A DNA stretch of 64,000 nucleotides, taken from the NCBI RefSeq assembly GCF_018130615.1, contig NZ_JAFCKB010000018.1:62001-126000 (forward strand). Reading direction: 5' to 3'. Source of the DNA: Bradyrhizobium manausense. Lineage in GTDB: Bacteria; Pseudomonadota; Alphaproteobacteria; Rhizobiales; Xanthobacteraceae. Positions within the stretch are counted from its first letter, which is position 1; each line of letters starts with the position of its first letter. The notes below the pieces were generated by a model. That model made no database searches. It worked only from the letters and a program-made list of their open reading frames with translations, and was not told where the DNA came from. A program made the translations under genes and the position numbers. This document shows positions 24,668 to 34,132 of this stretch, one piece after another.

Positions 24668-25330
24668 ATGTCCGGTTTCTCGACCGCGCGCCAAAAAATG
24701 GTCGATGGCCAGGTGCGCACCAATGACGTCACCGATCGCCGCATTCTCGATGCCATGCTCACGGTTCCCCGTGAGGCATTCGTGCCCGCGACCCGGCAGG
24801 CGCTGGCCTATCTCGACATCGACCTTGATGTCAGCGAGGGCGGCGCCAAGCGCTTCCTGATCAAGCCGCAGCTGACCGGCAAGCTGCTCCAGGCTGCCGA
24901 GATCGGCGAGGGCGACAATGTGCTGGTCGTCGGCTGCGCAACCGGTTACCTCGCTGCGCTGACTGCCAGGCTTGCACGCCAAGTCACGGCAACGGAAAGC
25001 GATTCCGCTCTGGTCGCGAAAGCCAAGGACGGCTTCGCCTCGCTCGGGCTCGCCAACGTGACCTGCAAGTCTGCGGCCTGTACCGAAGGCGACCCATCTG
25101 CCGCGCCCTATGACGTGATCGTCCTCAATGGCGCCACCGAAATGACGCCGGAAGGATTGTTCGGCCAGCTCAGGGAGGGCGGACGGCTGGTGGGCGTCTC
25201 GGCCGAATCGCGGCCGTCGCGGGCTATGATCGTGACCCGTTCCCACGGCGAATTCGGCCACCGGCCGCTGTTCGACGCCGCAGCCCCGGTGCTGCCAGGG
25301 CTGGAACGGGCCGCAGCCTTCGTCTTCTGA
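24668..25330 (+). CDS. protein-L-isoaspartate O-methyltransferase family protein (PCMT-like)
   Basis: A 220-residue SAM-dependent methyltransferase of the PCMT family. It starts with 'RQKMVDGQVRTNDVTDRRILDAMLTVPREAFVP', the family N-terminal block. The SAM motif I is VLVVGCATGYLAALTARLA; it has C in place of the usual G/S after G. The active-site strand is IVLNGATEMTPEGL. Canonical PCMT repairs isoaspartyl residues. The protein is shorter and more divergent than E. coli Pcm, as is typical for the alphaproteobacterial copy always found just before tolC, so isoaspartate repair activity is not certain. ATG 24668 is preferred over 24653 on similarity. Confidence 0.85.
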   Translation: MSGFSTARQKMVDGQVRTNDVTDRRILDAMLTVPREAFVPATRQALAYLDIDLDVSEGGAKRFLIKPQLTGKLLQAAEIGEGDNVLVVGCATGYLAALTARLARQVTATESDSALVAKAKDGFASLGLANVTCKSAACTEGDPSAAPYDVIVLNGATEMTPEGLFGQLREGGRLVGVSAESRPSRAMIVTRSHGEFGHRPLFDAAAPVLPGLERAAAFVF

Positions 25331-25520
25331 CGGCCGGAACCCCCCCGTTAAAATCCCGTTCTGAATCAGAAGTGTGGCCGGGATGCTGCACGTGAAGAGT
25401 TTCCGCTGTGAACTACCCGGAGGTAGTTCCGTTGCGCTCGGCCGCGTCCTATGTTGCTTCGGGGCAACGACTCCACTCGGATACGGTAACCAGGCTCGCG
25501 GGCACGAGTCTGGCGTGAGA

Positions 25521-26924
25521 ATGAACGGATTTTCTGGGATGCATGGGGTGAAGTTCTTCACCGGAGCAGCGGTTTCGGTCCTCCTGACGGCGCTTGCCGG
25601 GCCGACGCCTGCCTTGGCGGATACGATCGAGGCCGCGCTGGTGCGCGCCTATCAGAACAATCCGCAGCTCAACGCACAGCGCGCCCAGGTGCGCTCGACT
25701 GACGAGAACGTGCCGCAAGCGCTGTCGGGATATCGGCCCAAGGTCAATGTGACTCTCGGCACCGGATATCAGTATCAGGAAATCCAGCAATTGCAGAAGT
25801 CGACGCCATTCAATGGCGTCCTCCAGTCCAACAGTGCGGGACTGACCGTCAACCAGACGCTCTATAACGGCAATCAGACTGCCAACAAGACGCGTGCGGC
25901 GGAGAGCCAGGTCTCGGGAGCACGTGAGGCATTGCGTGTGCTCGAGCAGACGGTCTTGCTGCAGGCCGCCACGACCTACATGGACTACCTGCGTGATTCG
26001 GCAACGCTCGAAGTTCAGCGCAGCAACGTGCGCGTGCTCGAGCAGACGCTCAAGCAAACGCGTGATCGCTTCAATGTCGGCGAGGTCACACGCACGGACG
26101 TGGCGCAATCCGAAGCGCAGCTGGCTGCCGGCAAGACGCAGGCCCTGACCGCCGAATCGAATCTCACGACGACGCGCGCGAACTTCCGCCGGATCATCGG
26201 CAACGAGCCAGCGAACCTTGCTCCGGGCTCGCCGGTCGATCGCTTTCTGCCCATCTCGATCGCTTCCGCGGTCAATCTCAGCCTGGTGGAGAACCCCAGC
26301 GTCACGGCTGCGATGTATGGCATCGACGTCAACTATCTCCAGGTCAAGATCAACGAAGGCGCGCTGCTGCCGACGGTCACGGTCCAGGCTGGTGTCAGCA
26401 CGGCCTATCAACAGACGTTGAGCGTCTTCCGGACGAATACCGCGTCCGCCATTGCGACGGCCTCCATTCCGATCTTTCAGGGCGGCGCTGAATATGCGCT
26501 GATCCGCCAGTCCAAGGAAAACCTGGCGCAGCAGCGTCTCAATCTCGAAACCACCCGCGATCAGACCCGCGCCAACGTTGTGCAGGCCTGGGGGCAGTTG
26601 GAAGCCGGCAAAGCGCAGGTTCAGTCCGCGCAGGCGCAAGTCACGGCGTCTGAGATCGCGCTGAACGGCGTGCGCGAAGAAGCCAAGGCTGGCCAGCGCA
26701 CCACGCTCGACGTTCTCAACGCGCAGCAGGCGCTGGTCAACGCGCGCGTTGCGCTCGTCACTGCCCAGCATGACCGCGTGGTGGCGTCCTATTCAGTGCT
26801 CAACGCGGTCGGCCGCCTCGCACCGCAGGTGCTCGGCCTCAACACCACGGTCTACGATCCGAGCGTGCACTACCAGCAGATCCGCGACAGCTGGGCCGGC
26901 GTGCGCACGCCTGACGGACGCTGA
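25521..26924 (+). CDS. tolC: TolC family type I secretion outer membrane protein
   Basis: Outer-membrane exit channel for type I secretion and efflux systems, 467 residues. A signal peptide follows ATG 25521 (FFTGAAVSVLLTALAGPTPALA-D). The mature protein shows the two OEP repeats: DTIEAALVRAYQNNPQLNAQRA starts repeat 1 and 'LSLVENPSVTAAMYGIDVNYLQVKINEGALLPTV' starts repeat 2. YNGNQTANKTRAAESQV and 'EEAKAGQRTTLDVLNAQQALVNARVALVTAQ' are hallmark blocks. ATG 25539 is an alternative start. Upstream PCMT-like and downstream popZ/valS is the usual alphaproteobacterial context. A terminator follows. Confidence 0.93.
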   Translation: MNGFSGMHGVKFFTGAAVSVLLTALAGPTPALADTIEAALVRAYQNNPQLNAQRAQVRSTDENVPQALSGYRPKVNVTLGTGYQYQEIQQLQKSTPFNGVLQSNSAGLTVNQTLYNGNQTANKTRAAESQVSGAREALRVLEQTVLLQAATTYMDYLRDSATLEVQRSNVRVLEQTLKQTRDRFNVGEVTRTDVAQSEAQLAAGKTQALTAESNLTTTRANFRRIIGNEPANLAPGSPVDRFLPISIASAVNLSLVENPSVTAAMYGIDVNYLQVKINEGALLPTVTVQAGVSTAYQQTLSVFRTNTASAIATASIPIFQGGAEYALIRQSKENLAQQRLNLETTRDQTRANVVQAWGQLEAGKAQVQSAQAQVTASEIALNGVREEAKAGQRTTLDVLNAQQALVNARVALVTAQHDRVVASYSVLNAVGRLAPQVLGLNTTVYDPSVHYQQIRDSWAGVRTPDGR

Positions 26925-27227
26925 GTCCCGTAGTCCTCCGGTTGGCCTCGCAAACTGCCAAGGCCAACCGGTGCTTTGCTTGCAATCATCAAAATCCCTG
27001 ACATAGCCTTGCCAAGAAGCCGCGGGTCGATTCGCCCCGCATTCGATGTTGCATGCGTAATGCTTGAGTGACGGGGCAGGGGCGCACCGCCTCACGTAGA
27101 GCTGTGATCTGGGGACAAGTCTGGCTGTCGCGACGAAAATGTCGGGGCACACATCCGGAACCGGCCAATCCTGTCGTGCTTGGTGTAAAACAACGCATGC
27201 GAGGGCGTTGATGATGTGGAGTCGGAG
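26925..27227. other. 303-bp intergenic region tolC-popZ
   Basis: Contains the tolC terminator (26938-26971) and presumably the popZ promoter. Nothing else is seen. Confidence 0.5.
26938..26971 (+). terminator. Rho-independent-like terminator after tolC
   Basis: CCGGTTGGCCT and AGGCCAACCGG form a perfect 11-bp stem with a 12-base loop, 14 bases after the tolC stop, followed by TGCTTTGCTT. Confidence 0.65.
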
Positions 27228-27998
27228 ATGACGCAGCCTGCAAAGGTCACAGAACCCTCCATGGAGGAGATTCTGGCCTCGATCCGGCGCATCATTGCCG
27301 ATGATGAGGCCAAGCCGCCGCCAGCCGAGGCTGCGAAGACCGCACCGGCCCCCGCCGCGCCCACCCCAAAGCCGCAGGCGATGGCCGACCTTCCGCCATC
27401 CAAGGTCGCGCCTGCAAAACCTGCTGCCGAAAAGCCTGCACCTCCGCCAGCCGCGAAGCCCGCGCCGGCGCCGCCACCTGCGGCGGATGCCGAGCCCAAC
27501 AGCCAGGACGACATCGACGCGCTGCTGGCGGGGCTCGACGAGGCCACGCCTGCGCCTGAGGTACGAGCGCCGGAACCCGAGCCTGAGCCCGAACCCGATG
27601 TGCTCGAGCTGACCGACGAGATGGCGATGGATCCCGCGCCGACGCCGGCGCCGCCACCACCAAGCTTCCGCAAGGTCGAGCCGCGCGACGATCTCGAATT
27701 CGCCGAAGCGCCGCCGTCCCGTCCAACGCCCGCACCGTCCTATGCGCCGGTGGATTTCGACACGCCACAGCTGCCGCCGCAGCAGCCGATCCTGGCGCAA
27801 TCGACGGTCTCGGCCGTCGAATCCGCCTTCAACTCCCTGGCCCACACGGTGCTCAGCAGCAATGCGCGGACGCTGGAGGATCTGGTCAAGGAGATGCTGC
27901 GCCCGATGCTGAAATCCTGGCTCGACGACAATCTGCCGGGCCTCGTCGAGCGCATCGTGAAGGCCGAAATCGAGCGGGTCTCGCGCGGCGGCCGGTAG
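27228..27998 (+). CDS. popZ: polar organizing protein PopZ (DUF2497)
   Basis: Pole-organising scaffold of alphaproteobacteria that self-assembles at a cell pole and anchors ParB/centromere and polarity factors. At 256 residues it has the full PopZ plan: N-terminal interaction helix (KVTEPSMEEILASIRRIIADDE, about residues 5-26), a long Pro/Ala/Glu-rich disordered linker (about 30-180), and the C-terminal oligomerisation helices (LEDLVKEMLRPMLKSWLDDN and 'LVERIVKAEIERVSRGG'). ATG 27228 has GGAG six bases upstream; GTG 27216 is less likely. The linker is longer than in Caulobacter PopZ (177 residues in total). popZ directly before valS is conserved in the class. Confidence 0.92.
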   Translation: MTQPAKVTEPSMEEILASIRRIIADDEAKPPPAEAAKTAPAPAAPTPKPQAMADLPPSKVAPAKPAAEKPAPPPAAKPAPAPPPAADAEPNSQDDIDALLAGLDEATPAPEVRAPEPEPEPEPDVLELTDEMAMDPAPTPAPPPPSFRKVEPRDDLEFAEAPPSRPTPAPSYAPVDFDTPQLPPQQPILAQSTVSAVESAFNSLAHTVLSSNARTLEDLVKEMLRPMLKSWLDDNLPGLVERIVKAEIERVSRGGR

Positions 27999-28149
27999 GG
28001 GCCGGGGGCCCTCATTAAGCCGAGCTTAAGCATTATATTCGGCCGTTCCGAACGGGCGGGGAAGCGGATTTGCCGCGGCGCCTTCCGCTGCCCCCTTTCT
28101 GTCGACCTTTTCGTTGACTTGACCCGCCCGCGCGGCTTTCTAGCAGCCC

Positions 28150-31026
28150 ATGATCGAGAAAAATTACCAGCCCTCCGATATCGAAGCCCGCATGTCCGTC
28201 GTCTGGGAGGACAGCCGTGCCTTCAAGGCCGGCCGTCCTGACCGCCGCGACGCGGTGCCCTTCACCATCGTGATCCCGCCACCGAACGTGACGGGGTCGC
28301 TGCATATGGGGCACGCCCTCAACAACACGCTGCAGGACATCCTGTGCCGCTTCGAGCGCATGCGCGGCCGCGACGTGCTGTGGCAGCCAGGTACCGACCA
28401 TGCCGGCATCGCCACTCAGATGGTGGTCGAGCGGCAGCTGATGGAGCGTCAGCAGCCCGGCCGCCGCGAGATGGGCCGCGAGAAGTTTCTCGAGCGGGTC
28501 TGGCAGTGGAAGGCCGAGAGCGGCGACACCATCATCAACCAGCTCAAGCGGCTCGGTGCGTCCTGTGACTGGTCGCGCGAACGCTTCACCATGGACGAGG
28601 GCTTGTCGAAGGCCGTCATCAAGGTGTTCGTCGAGCTGCACCGCGATGGGTTGATCTACAAGGACAAGCGGCTGGTGAACTGGGACACCAAGCTGCTCAC
28701 CGCGATCTCCGACCTCGAAGTGCAGCAGACCGAGATCAAGGGCAACCTCTGGTATCTGCGCTATCCGATCGAGGGCAAGACGTTCAGCCCCGAGGATCCC
28801 ACGACCTTCATCGTCGTTGCGACGACGCGACCGGAAACCATGCTTGGCGACACCGGCGTTGCCGTGCATCCCGAGGACGAGCGCTACCAAAAGCTCATCG
28901 GCAAGAACGTTATCCTGCCGTTGGTCGGTCGCAAGATTAAGATCGTTGCCGACGAATACTCCGATCCGGAAAAGGGCTCGGGCGCGGTCAAGGTGACGCC
29001 GGCCCACGACTTCAACGATTTCGAGGTCGGCAATCGCCACGGCCTGCGCCGCATCAGCGTGCTCGACAAGGAAGGCTGCCTCGATCTCCTCGACAATGAG
29101 GATTATCTGCGCGACCTGCCGGAGGGCGCCTCGCAATTCGCCGAAGAGTTCAACAAGGTCGACCGCTTCGCTGCTCGCAAGCGCATCGTCGAGCGACTGG
29201 AATCGTTCGGCTTCGTCGAACGGATCGAACCGCACACCCACATGGTGCCGCATGGCGATCGCTCGGGCAGCGTGATCGAGCCGTATCTGACCGACCAGTG
29301 GTACGTCGACGCCAAGACGCTGGCCAAGCCCGCGATCGCGGCGGTGCGTTCGGGTGAAACGTCGTTCGTGCCGAAGAACTGGGAAAAGACCTATTTCGAG
29401 TGGATGGAGAACATCCAGCCCTGGTGCATCTCGCGCCAGCTGTGGTGGGGCCATCAGATCCCGGCCTGGTACGGCCCCGACGGCAAAGTGTTCGTCGCGG
29501 AGACCGAGGAGGAGGCGATCAGCCACGCGCTCGGCTACTACGTCGAGCAGGAGGTCATCACAGCCGAGCAGGGCCGCGAGATGGCGCTCGACCGCAACAA
29601 GCGCGAGGGCTTCATCACCCGTGACGAGGACGTGCTCGATACCTGGTTCTCCTCGGCGCTGTGGCCGTTCTCGACGCTCGGCTGGCCCGAAGATGCACCC
29701 GAGGTGAAGCGCTACTACCCGACCAATGCGCTGGTCACCGGCTTCGACATCATCTTCTTCTGGGTCGCCCGCATGATGATGATGGGCCTGCACTTCATGA
29801 AGGAGGTGCCGTTCTCGACCATCTACATCCACGCGCTCGTCCGTGACGAGAAGGGCGCCAAGATGTCGAAGTCGAAGGGCAACGTCATCGATCCGCTCAA
29901 CTTGATCGACGAATACGGCGCGGACGCGCTGCGTTTCACGCTGGCCGCGATGGCGGCGCAGGGACGCGACATTAAGCTCGCCACCAGCCGTGTCGAAGGC
30001 TACCGCAATTTCGCGACCAAGCTCTGGAACGCATCCCGCTTCGCCGAGATGAACCATTGCGCGGTGCCGGAAGGATTCGAGCCGGCCAAGGCCAAGGAGA
30101 CGCTCAACCGCTGGATCGCGCATGAGAGCGCGCACACCACGCGCGAGGTGACCGAGGCGATCGAGGCCTATCGCTTCAACGACGCCGCCGGCGCGATCTA
30201 CCGCTTCGTCTGGAACGTCTATTGCGACTGGTATGTCGAGCTTGCGAAGCCCGTGCTACTCGGTGCCGACAGCCCCGCCAAGGATGAGACCCGGGCGATG
30301 GTCGCCTGGGCGCGCGACGAGATCCTGAAGCTGCTGCACCCCTTCATGCCCTTCATCACCGAGGAGCTGTGGGAGGTGACGGCCAAGCGCGACGGCCTGC
30401 TCGCGCTGGCGCCGTGGCCGCTGAAGCCGTCCGGGCCGACGCCGGAGCAACTCGCGATGCTTGCGGCAGCCGCAGGGCCGACCGATCCGCTGATCTCGCC
30501 GGCGTTCGTGATGCCGATCTTCGATCATGCCGACTTCACCGATCCCAAGGCGGAAGCCGAGATCGGCTGGGTGATCGACCTCGTCACGCAGATCCGCTCG
30601 GTGCGCGCCGAGATGAACATTCCGCCGGCAACGCTGACGGCCCTCGTGCTCGCGGGCGCCTCCGCCGAGACCAGGGAGCGCGCGCCGCGCTGGACCGACG
30701 TCATCAAGCGCATGGCGCGGCTCTCCGACATCTCCTTCGCGGACCGCGCCCCCGACGGTGCGGTTCAGCTCCTCGTGCGCGGTGAGGTCGCAGCCCTGCC
30801 GCTGAAGGGCGTGATCGACGTTGCCGCCGAGCGCACGCGTCTCGACAAGGAGATCGGCAAGGCTGACGCCGACATTAAGCGCGCGGAGTCGAAGCTCGCG
30901 AACGAAAAATTCGTCGCCAACGCGGCCGAAGAGGTCGTCGAGGAGGAGCGCGAAAAGCGCGAGGCGGCGCTGGCTCGCAAGGCCAAGCTGCTCGAAGCGC
31001 TGGAGCGGCTGAAGCAGGCCTCGTAG
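28150..31026 (+). CDS. valS: valyl-tRNA synthetase
   Basis: Class I aminoacyl-tRNA synthetase charging tRNA-Val, cytoplasmic, 958 residues as normal. HIGH motif is in PPNVTGSLHMGHALNNT (near residues 46-62; the family's HMGH variant). The CP1 editing domain shows VVATTRPETMLGDTGVAVHP. KMSKS is in 'DEKGAKMSKSKGNVIDP'. The anticodon-binding domain is followed by the C-terminal coiled-coil arm characteristic of ValRS (LDKEIGKADADIKRAESKLAN through 'ALARKAKLLEALERL'). No frameshift seen. Confidence 0.97.
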   Translation: MIEKNYQPSDIEARMSVVWEDSRAFKAGRPDRRDAVPFTIVIPPPNVTGSLHMGHALNNTLQDILCRFERMRGRDVLWQPGTDHAGIATQMVVERQLMERQQPGRREMGREKFLERVWQWKAESGDTIINQLKRLGASCDWSRERFTMDEGLSKAVIKVFVELHRDGLIYKDKRLVNWDTKLLTAISDLEVQQTEIKGNLWYLRYPIEGKTFSPEDPTTFIVVATTRPETMLGDTGVAVHPEDERYQKLIGKNVILPLVGRKIKIVADEYSDPEKGSGAVKVTPAHDFNDFEVGNRHGLRRISVLDKEGCLDLLDNEDYLRDLPEGASQFAEEFNKVDRFAARKRIVERLESFGFVERIEPHTHMVPHGDRSGSVIEPYLTDQWYVDAKTLAKPAIAAVRSGETSFVPKNWEKTYFEWMENIQPWCISRQLWWGHQIPAWYGPDGKVFVAETEEEAISHALGYYVEQEVITAEQGREMALDRNKREGFITRDEDVLDTWFSSALWPFSTLGWPEDAPEVKRYYPTNALVTGFDIIFFWVARMMMMGLHFMKEVPFSTIYIHALVRDEKGAKMSKSKGNVIDPLNLIDEYGADALRFTLAAMAAQGRDIKLATSRVEGYRNFATKLWNASRFAEMNHCAVPEGFEPAKAKETLNRWIAHESAHTTREVTEAIEAYRFNDAAGAIYRFVWNVYCDWYVELAKPVLLGADSPAKDETRAMVAWARDEILKLLHPFMPFITEELWEVTAKRDGLLALAPWPLKPSGPTPEQLAMLAAAAGPTDPLISPAFVMPIFDHADFTDPKAEAEIGWVIDLVTQIRSVRAEMNIPPATLTALVLAGASAETRERAPRWTDVIKRMARLSDISFADRAPDGAVQLLVRGEVAALPLKGVIDVAAERTRLDKEIGKADADIKRAESKLANEKFVANAAEEVVEEEREKREAALARKAKLLEALERLKQAS

Positions 31027-31033
31027 CCTCGTT

Positions 31034-31135
31034 GTCATTCCGGGATGGTCCGAAGGACCAGACCTCAGGCGCGCAATTGCGCACCGGGGAATCTCGTGAT
31101 TCCGGGTTCGATGCTGCGCATCGCCCCGGAATGAC
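31034..31135. repeat. Bradyrhizobium-type palindromic intergenic repeat
   Basis: About 102 bases bounded by the perfect inverted ends GTCATTCCGGG (31034-31044) and CCCGGAATGAC (31125-31135), with internal hairpins (GGTCC-GAA-GGACC; GCGCGCAATTGCGC). Similar elements are scattered in intergenic space of this genus. It separates convergent valS and the DNA glycosylase gene and may act as a bidirectional terminator. A degenerate relative is at 44597. Confidence 0.7.
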
Positions 31136-31137
31136 GA

Positions 31138-31740
31138 TCATTTCGGAAACGGCTTGCTGAGGAATTTCGAGCCCCTGACGCCGTAGCGCCAGGGCAGTTC
31201 GACGGCCTTGGTGATGCCGATGCGGATGCCCGTCGCCACCTCGACATCCTCTGTCCGCGCATGCAATGCGATCGGCGGCCGGTCCAGGGGCAGGGTGTTG
31301 TGCGCGATGGTGATGCCGAGGGCCTCGGTCAACTTGCCTGGGCCCGAGCACAGCGCATGCACCTCCTGAAGATGGCGGCGGCGGCGCATCGCAGCTAGGC
31401 CATGCGTCGGCTCCAGCGCGCGGATCAGCACGGCACTGGCGGAGCCTGCCTCCTCGCAGACGAAGTTCACGCACCAGTGGATGCCGTAGGAGCGGTAGAC
31501 ATAGGCAAAGCCGGGCGGCCCGAACATGATCTGGTTCCGCGGCGTCGGGCCATTGTAGGAGTGTGCCGCCGGCTCGGTATGATGATAGGCCTCGACCTCG
31601 ACGATCGTCCCGCCGACACCGTTGACCAACATGGTCGCACCGATCAGGTCGCGCGCGACCTCACGGACGTCGCGGTCGAAAAAGGCCCGCTTCAGAGCTT
31701 TGCCGAGCCGTGGAATAGAGGCTTTCGAGGTTGGAGGCAT
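31138..31740 (-). CDS. DNA-3-methyladenine glycosylase (AAG/Mpg family)
   Basis: Base-excision repair enzyme removing alkylated purines such as 3-methyladenine and hypoxanthine. The 200-residue protein has the AAG hallmarks. [32 protein letters not shown] contains the catalytic Glu (in VEVEAY) and the intercalating Tyr region, followed by [27 protein letters not shown] and '[14 protein letters not shown]'. Length matches bacterial AAG proteins (about 190-210). It converges with valS across a palindromic repeat and diverges from lipA over 130 bases. Confidence 0.92.
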   Translation of the reverse strand: MPPTSKASIPRLGKALKRAFFDRDVREVARDLIGATMLVNGVGGTIVEVEAYHHTEPAAHSYNGPTPRNQIMFGPPGFAYVYRSYGIHWCVNFVCEEAGSASAVLIRALEPTHGLAAMRRRRHLQEVHALCSGPGKLTEALGITIAHNTLPLDRPPIALHARTEDVEVATGIRIGITKAVELPWRYGVRGSKFLSKPFPK

Positions 31741-31870
31741 TCGAGGTGAGAATCGCCAGAGAAAAGAGCAGGATATTGCCTATATCTGCCATGTTCCCTG
31801 AAGCGGCGCGAGCCGGGTTGCGATGCGTGGCGAGACCGACTAGGTAGGATGTGAACAGACCGGACACCCC

Positions 31871-32827
31871 ATGGTCGTTATTGTCGACACCGTCACGAAC
31901 CCGCTGCGCCCACGTCACCCCGAAAAGGTGAATCGCCCCGATTCCGCTTCGCCGCCGAAGCCGGACTGGATTCGCGTACGCGCCCCCAATACCCGCGGCT
32001 ACGCCGACACCCGCAACATCGTGCGGTCCAACGGCCTGCACACGGTTTGCGAGGAGGCGGGCTGCCCGAATATCGGCGAGTGCTGGGACAAGAAGCACGC
32101 GACCTTCATGATCATGGGTGACACGTGCACCCGTGCCTGCGCCTTCTGCAACGTCAAGACCGGGCTGCCGAATGCTCTGGATGCGGCCGAACCGCAAAAT
32201 GTTGCCGAGGCGACCGCCAAGCTGGGGCTCGCCCACGTCGTCATCACCTCCGTGGACCGCGACGATCTCGCTGACGGCGGCGCCGAGCACTTTGCCCAGA
32301 CCATTCGCGCGATCCGGGCCGCGTGTCCCTCGACCACGATCGAGATCCTGACGCCGGACTTTTTGCGCAAGGAAGGCGCGCTTGAGGTCGTCGTCGCGGC
32401 GAAGCCTGACGTCTTCAACCACAATCTCGAGACCGTGCCGTCGCGCTATCTCACGGTGCGGCCTGGGGCGCGCTATTTCCACTCGATCCGGCTGCTGCAG
32501 CGGGTCAAGGAGCTCGATCCCACCATCTTCACCAAGTCCGGCATCATGGTTGGTCTCGGCGAGGAGCGCCACGAGGTGCAGCAGGTGATGGACGATCTGC
32601 GCTCCGCCGACGTCGACTTCCTCACCATCGGGCAATATCTCCAACCGACCCGCAAGCATCACGCCGTGATGCGCTATGTGCCGCCGGACGAGTTCAGCTC
32701 TTACGAAAAGGTCGCTTACACCAAGGGCTTCCTGATGGTGTCGGCGAGCCCGCTCACCCGTTCGTCGCATCATGCCGGCGAGGACTTTGCGAGACTGAAG
32801 GCCGCGCGGGCTGCGACTGCCCGTTGA
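31871..32827 (+). CDS. lipA: lipoyl synthase
   Basis: Radical-SAM enzyme inserting two sulfurs into octanoyl groups on lipoyl-dependent enzymes (PDH, OGDH, GCS). The 318-residue protein has both clusters: auxiliary cluster cysteines in [14 protein letters not shown] and radical-SAM cysteines in [11 protein letters not shown] (CxxxCxxC). The C-terminal serine ligand is in [12 protein letters not shown]. No strong ribosome site precedes ATG 31871, though N-terminal length fits. It forms a pair with the following RatA/Coq10-like gene, six bases away, an arrangement usual in alphaproteobacteria. Confidence 0.96.
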   Translation: MVVIVDTVTNPLRPRHPEKVNRPDSASPPKPDWIRVRAPNTRGYADTRNIVRSNGLHTVCEEAGCPNIGECWDKKHATFMIMGDTCTRACAFCNVKTGLPNALDAAEPQNVAEATAKLGLAHVVITSVDRDDLADGGAEHFAQTIRAIRAACPSTTIEILTPDFLRKEGALEVVVAAKPDVFNHNLETVPSRYLTVRPGARYFHSIRLLQRVKELDPTIFTKSGIMVGLGEERHEVQQVMDDLRSADVDFLTIGQYLQPTRKHHAVMRYVPPDEFSSYEKVAYTKGFLMVSASPLTRSSHHAGEDFARLKAARAATAR

Positions 32828-32833
32828 ATCGCC

Positions 32834-33316
32834 ATGCCTAAATTTTCGAGCAAGCGCCGTGTCAATCACAGCGCGTCCGAGATGTTTGACCTGGTCGCCG
32901 ATGTCGAGCGCTACCCGGAATTCGTGCCGCTGTGCAGCGCGCTGAAGATTCGCCAGCGTATGGCCAAGCCCGATGGCACCGAGGTGCTGGTCGCGGACAT
33001 GACGGTGTCGTTCAAGCTGGTCAAGGAATCCTTCACCAGCCGCGTGACGCTCGATCGCGCCAATCTGAAAATCCTGGTCGAATATCTGCAAGGTCCGTTC
33101 AGTAATCTGGAAAACCGCTGGACATTCGAGCCCAAAGGCCAGCAGGAGGGTGAGGGCGTCTGCGATGTCGGTTTCTTCCTCGCTTATGAATTCAAGAGCC
33201 GCATGCTGGCGATGTTGATGGGCTCGATGTTCGATGCTGCGTTTGCTCGATTCTCCACCGCGTTCGAGAAGCGCGCGGACGCGATCTATGGCCGGCCAAA
33301 GCCGGCGTCGTCCTGA
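32834..33316 (+). CDS. RatA/Coq10-like START-domain protein (ubiquinone-binding family)
   Basis: A 160-residue START/Bet v1-type protein. 'HSASEMFDLVADVERYPEFVPLCSALKIR' is the Coq10/RatA N-terminal block, and 'FTSRVTLDRANLKILVEYLQGPFSNLENRWTFEP' is the central one. Mitochondrial Coq10 binds coenzyme Q and supports respiration; the E. coli homologue was named toxin RatA, but that activity is not evident from sequence. I favour a quinone-handling role, since it sits beside lipA and next to a terminal oxidase cluster. Its stop abuts the stop of the convergent cytochrome c gene. Confidence 0.85.
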   Translation: MPKFSSKRRVNHSASEMFDLVADVERYPEFVPLCSALKIRQRMAKPDGTEVLVADMTVSFKLVKESFTSRVTLDRANLKILVEYLQGPFSNLENRWTFEPKGQQEGEGVCDVGFFLAYEFKSRMLAMLMGSMFDAAFARFSTAFEKRADAIYGRPKPASS

Positions 33317-34132
33317 TCAATCCACCGCCTTTACGATGTCCGGTGGCTGCGAGGCGTAATACGCCGCGGCGGCCTCGATCTCCTGCGAGGTCATGGCGCG
33401 GGCGATATTGCGCATCTGCTGGCTGATATCGTTGCGGCGCTCGCTCGAGGCAAACGCCTGGAGCTGGGCCTTCATGTAGGCCTCGGACTGTCCCTCCAGC
33501 CACGGGCTGCCGGTCTTGTTGTCGAGGCTGCCATGGCAGGAACCGCAAGGCGCTATGCCGCGCATCGGGGCGCCGTAGATGACGATGTTGGGTTTGGGTA
33601 GCTGCGGCGTCGGGTGGTAGGCCGGAAGGCGTGGCAGATAGGCATAATAGTTCGAGAGATCGGCGATTTCCTCGTCGGTCAGATTGACGGCGAACGGCGA
33701 CATCACCGCATTGGCGCGCGCGCCGGAGCGGAAATCGTGCAGCTCTTTGTAGATCACGGCGGCATATTGCCCGGCGAGGTTGGGCGAATCCGCACGGCTG
33801 ATGCCGGTCGGGCCGTGGCAGATCGCGCAGCGCTGCGCCAGCGTCGCGCCGCGGCCGATTGCCTCCTGGCTCGGGCGCGACAGCGTGCGCGAGGTCAGCA
33901 CGACCTCCGACAGGCGTTTTGGCTGGTCGGGCGTTGTGACATTTGCTGCTCGCTGCGCCACGCCGGCCGCGCTACAGATCGCATCCCAGACATTGGCGAA
34001 CCGGACCCACGGCTGTGCGAAGGGCAGCACGACGAAGCCGGCGATCGCAGTGACAACCAGGATCGCTGCGGTGATGCCGACGCCAATCGTGAAATGGCGA
34101 TTGCTGAATGTGAAGAGGTCGCGGGTGCTCAT
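33317..34132 (-). CDS. membrane-anchored diheme cytochrome c of the ba3-type oxidase cluster
   Basis: A 271-residue cytochrome. An N-terminal membrane anchor (about residues 15-37, VGITAAILVVTAIAGFVVLPF) is followed by two cytochrome c domains with CAICH and CGSCH haem sites and Met ligands downstream. The ATG at 34132 overlaps the TGA of the oxidase subunit I gene (ATGA), which fixes the start and shows translational coupling; the frame is open further upstream but that is a shadow of subunit I. It probably delivers electrons to the oxidase CuA site on the periplasmic face. Last gene of the six-gene cluster. Confidence 0.88.
   Translation of the reverse strand: MSTRDLFTFSNRHFTIGVGITAAILVVTAIAGFVVLPFAQPWVRFANVWDAICSAAGVAQRAANVTTPDQPKRLSEVVLTSRTLSRPSQEAIGRGATLAQRCAICHGPTGISRADSPNLAGQYAAVIYKELHDFRSGARANAVMSPFAVNLTDEEIADLSNYYAYLPRLPAYHPTPQLPKPNIVIYGAPMRGIAPCGSCHGSLDNKTGSPWLEGQSEAYMKAQLQAFASSERRNDISQQMRNIARAMTSQEIEAAAAYYASQPPDIVKAVD

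Noticed and set aside
28033-30135. 700-codon open frame on the minus strand
   Set aside because: Antisense to valS, no recognisable domain, typical shadow composition.
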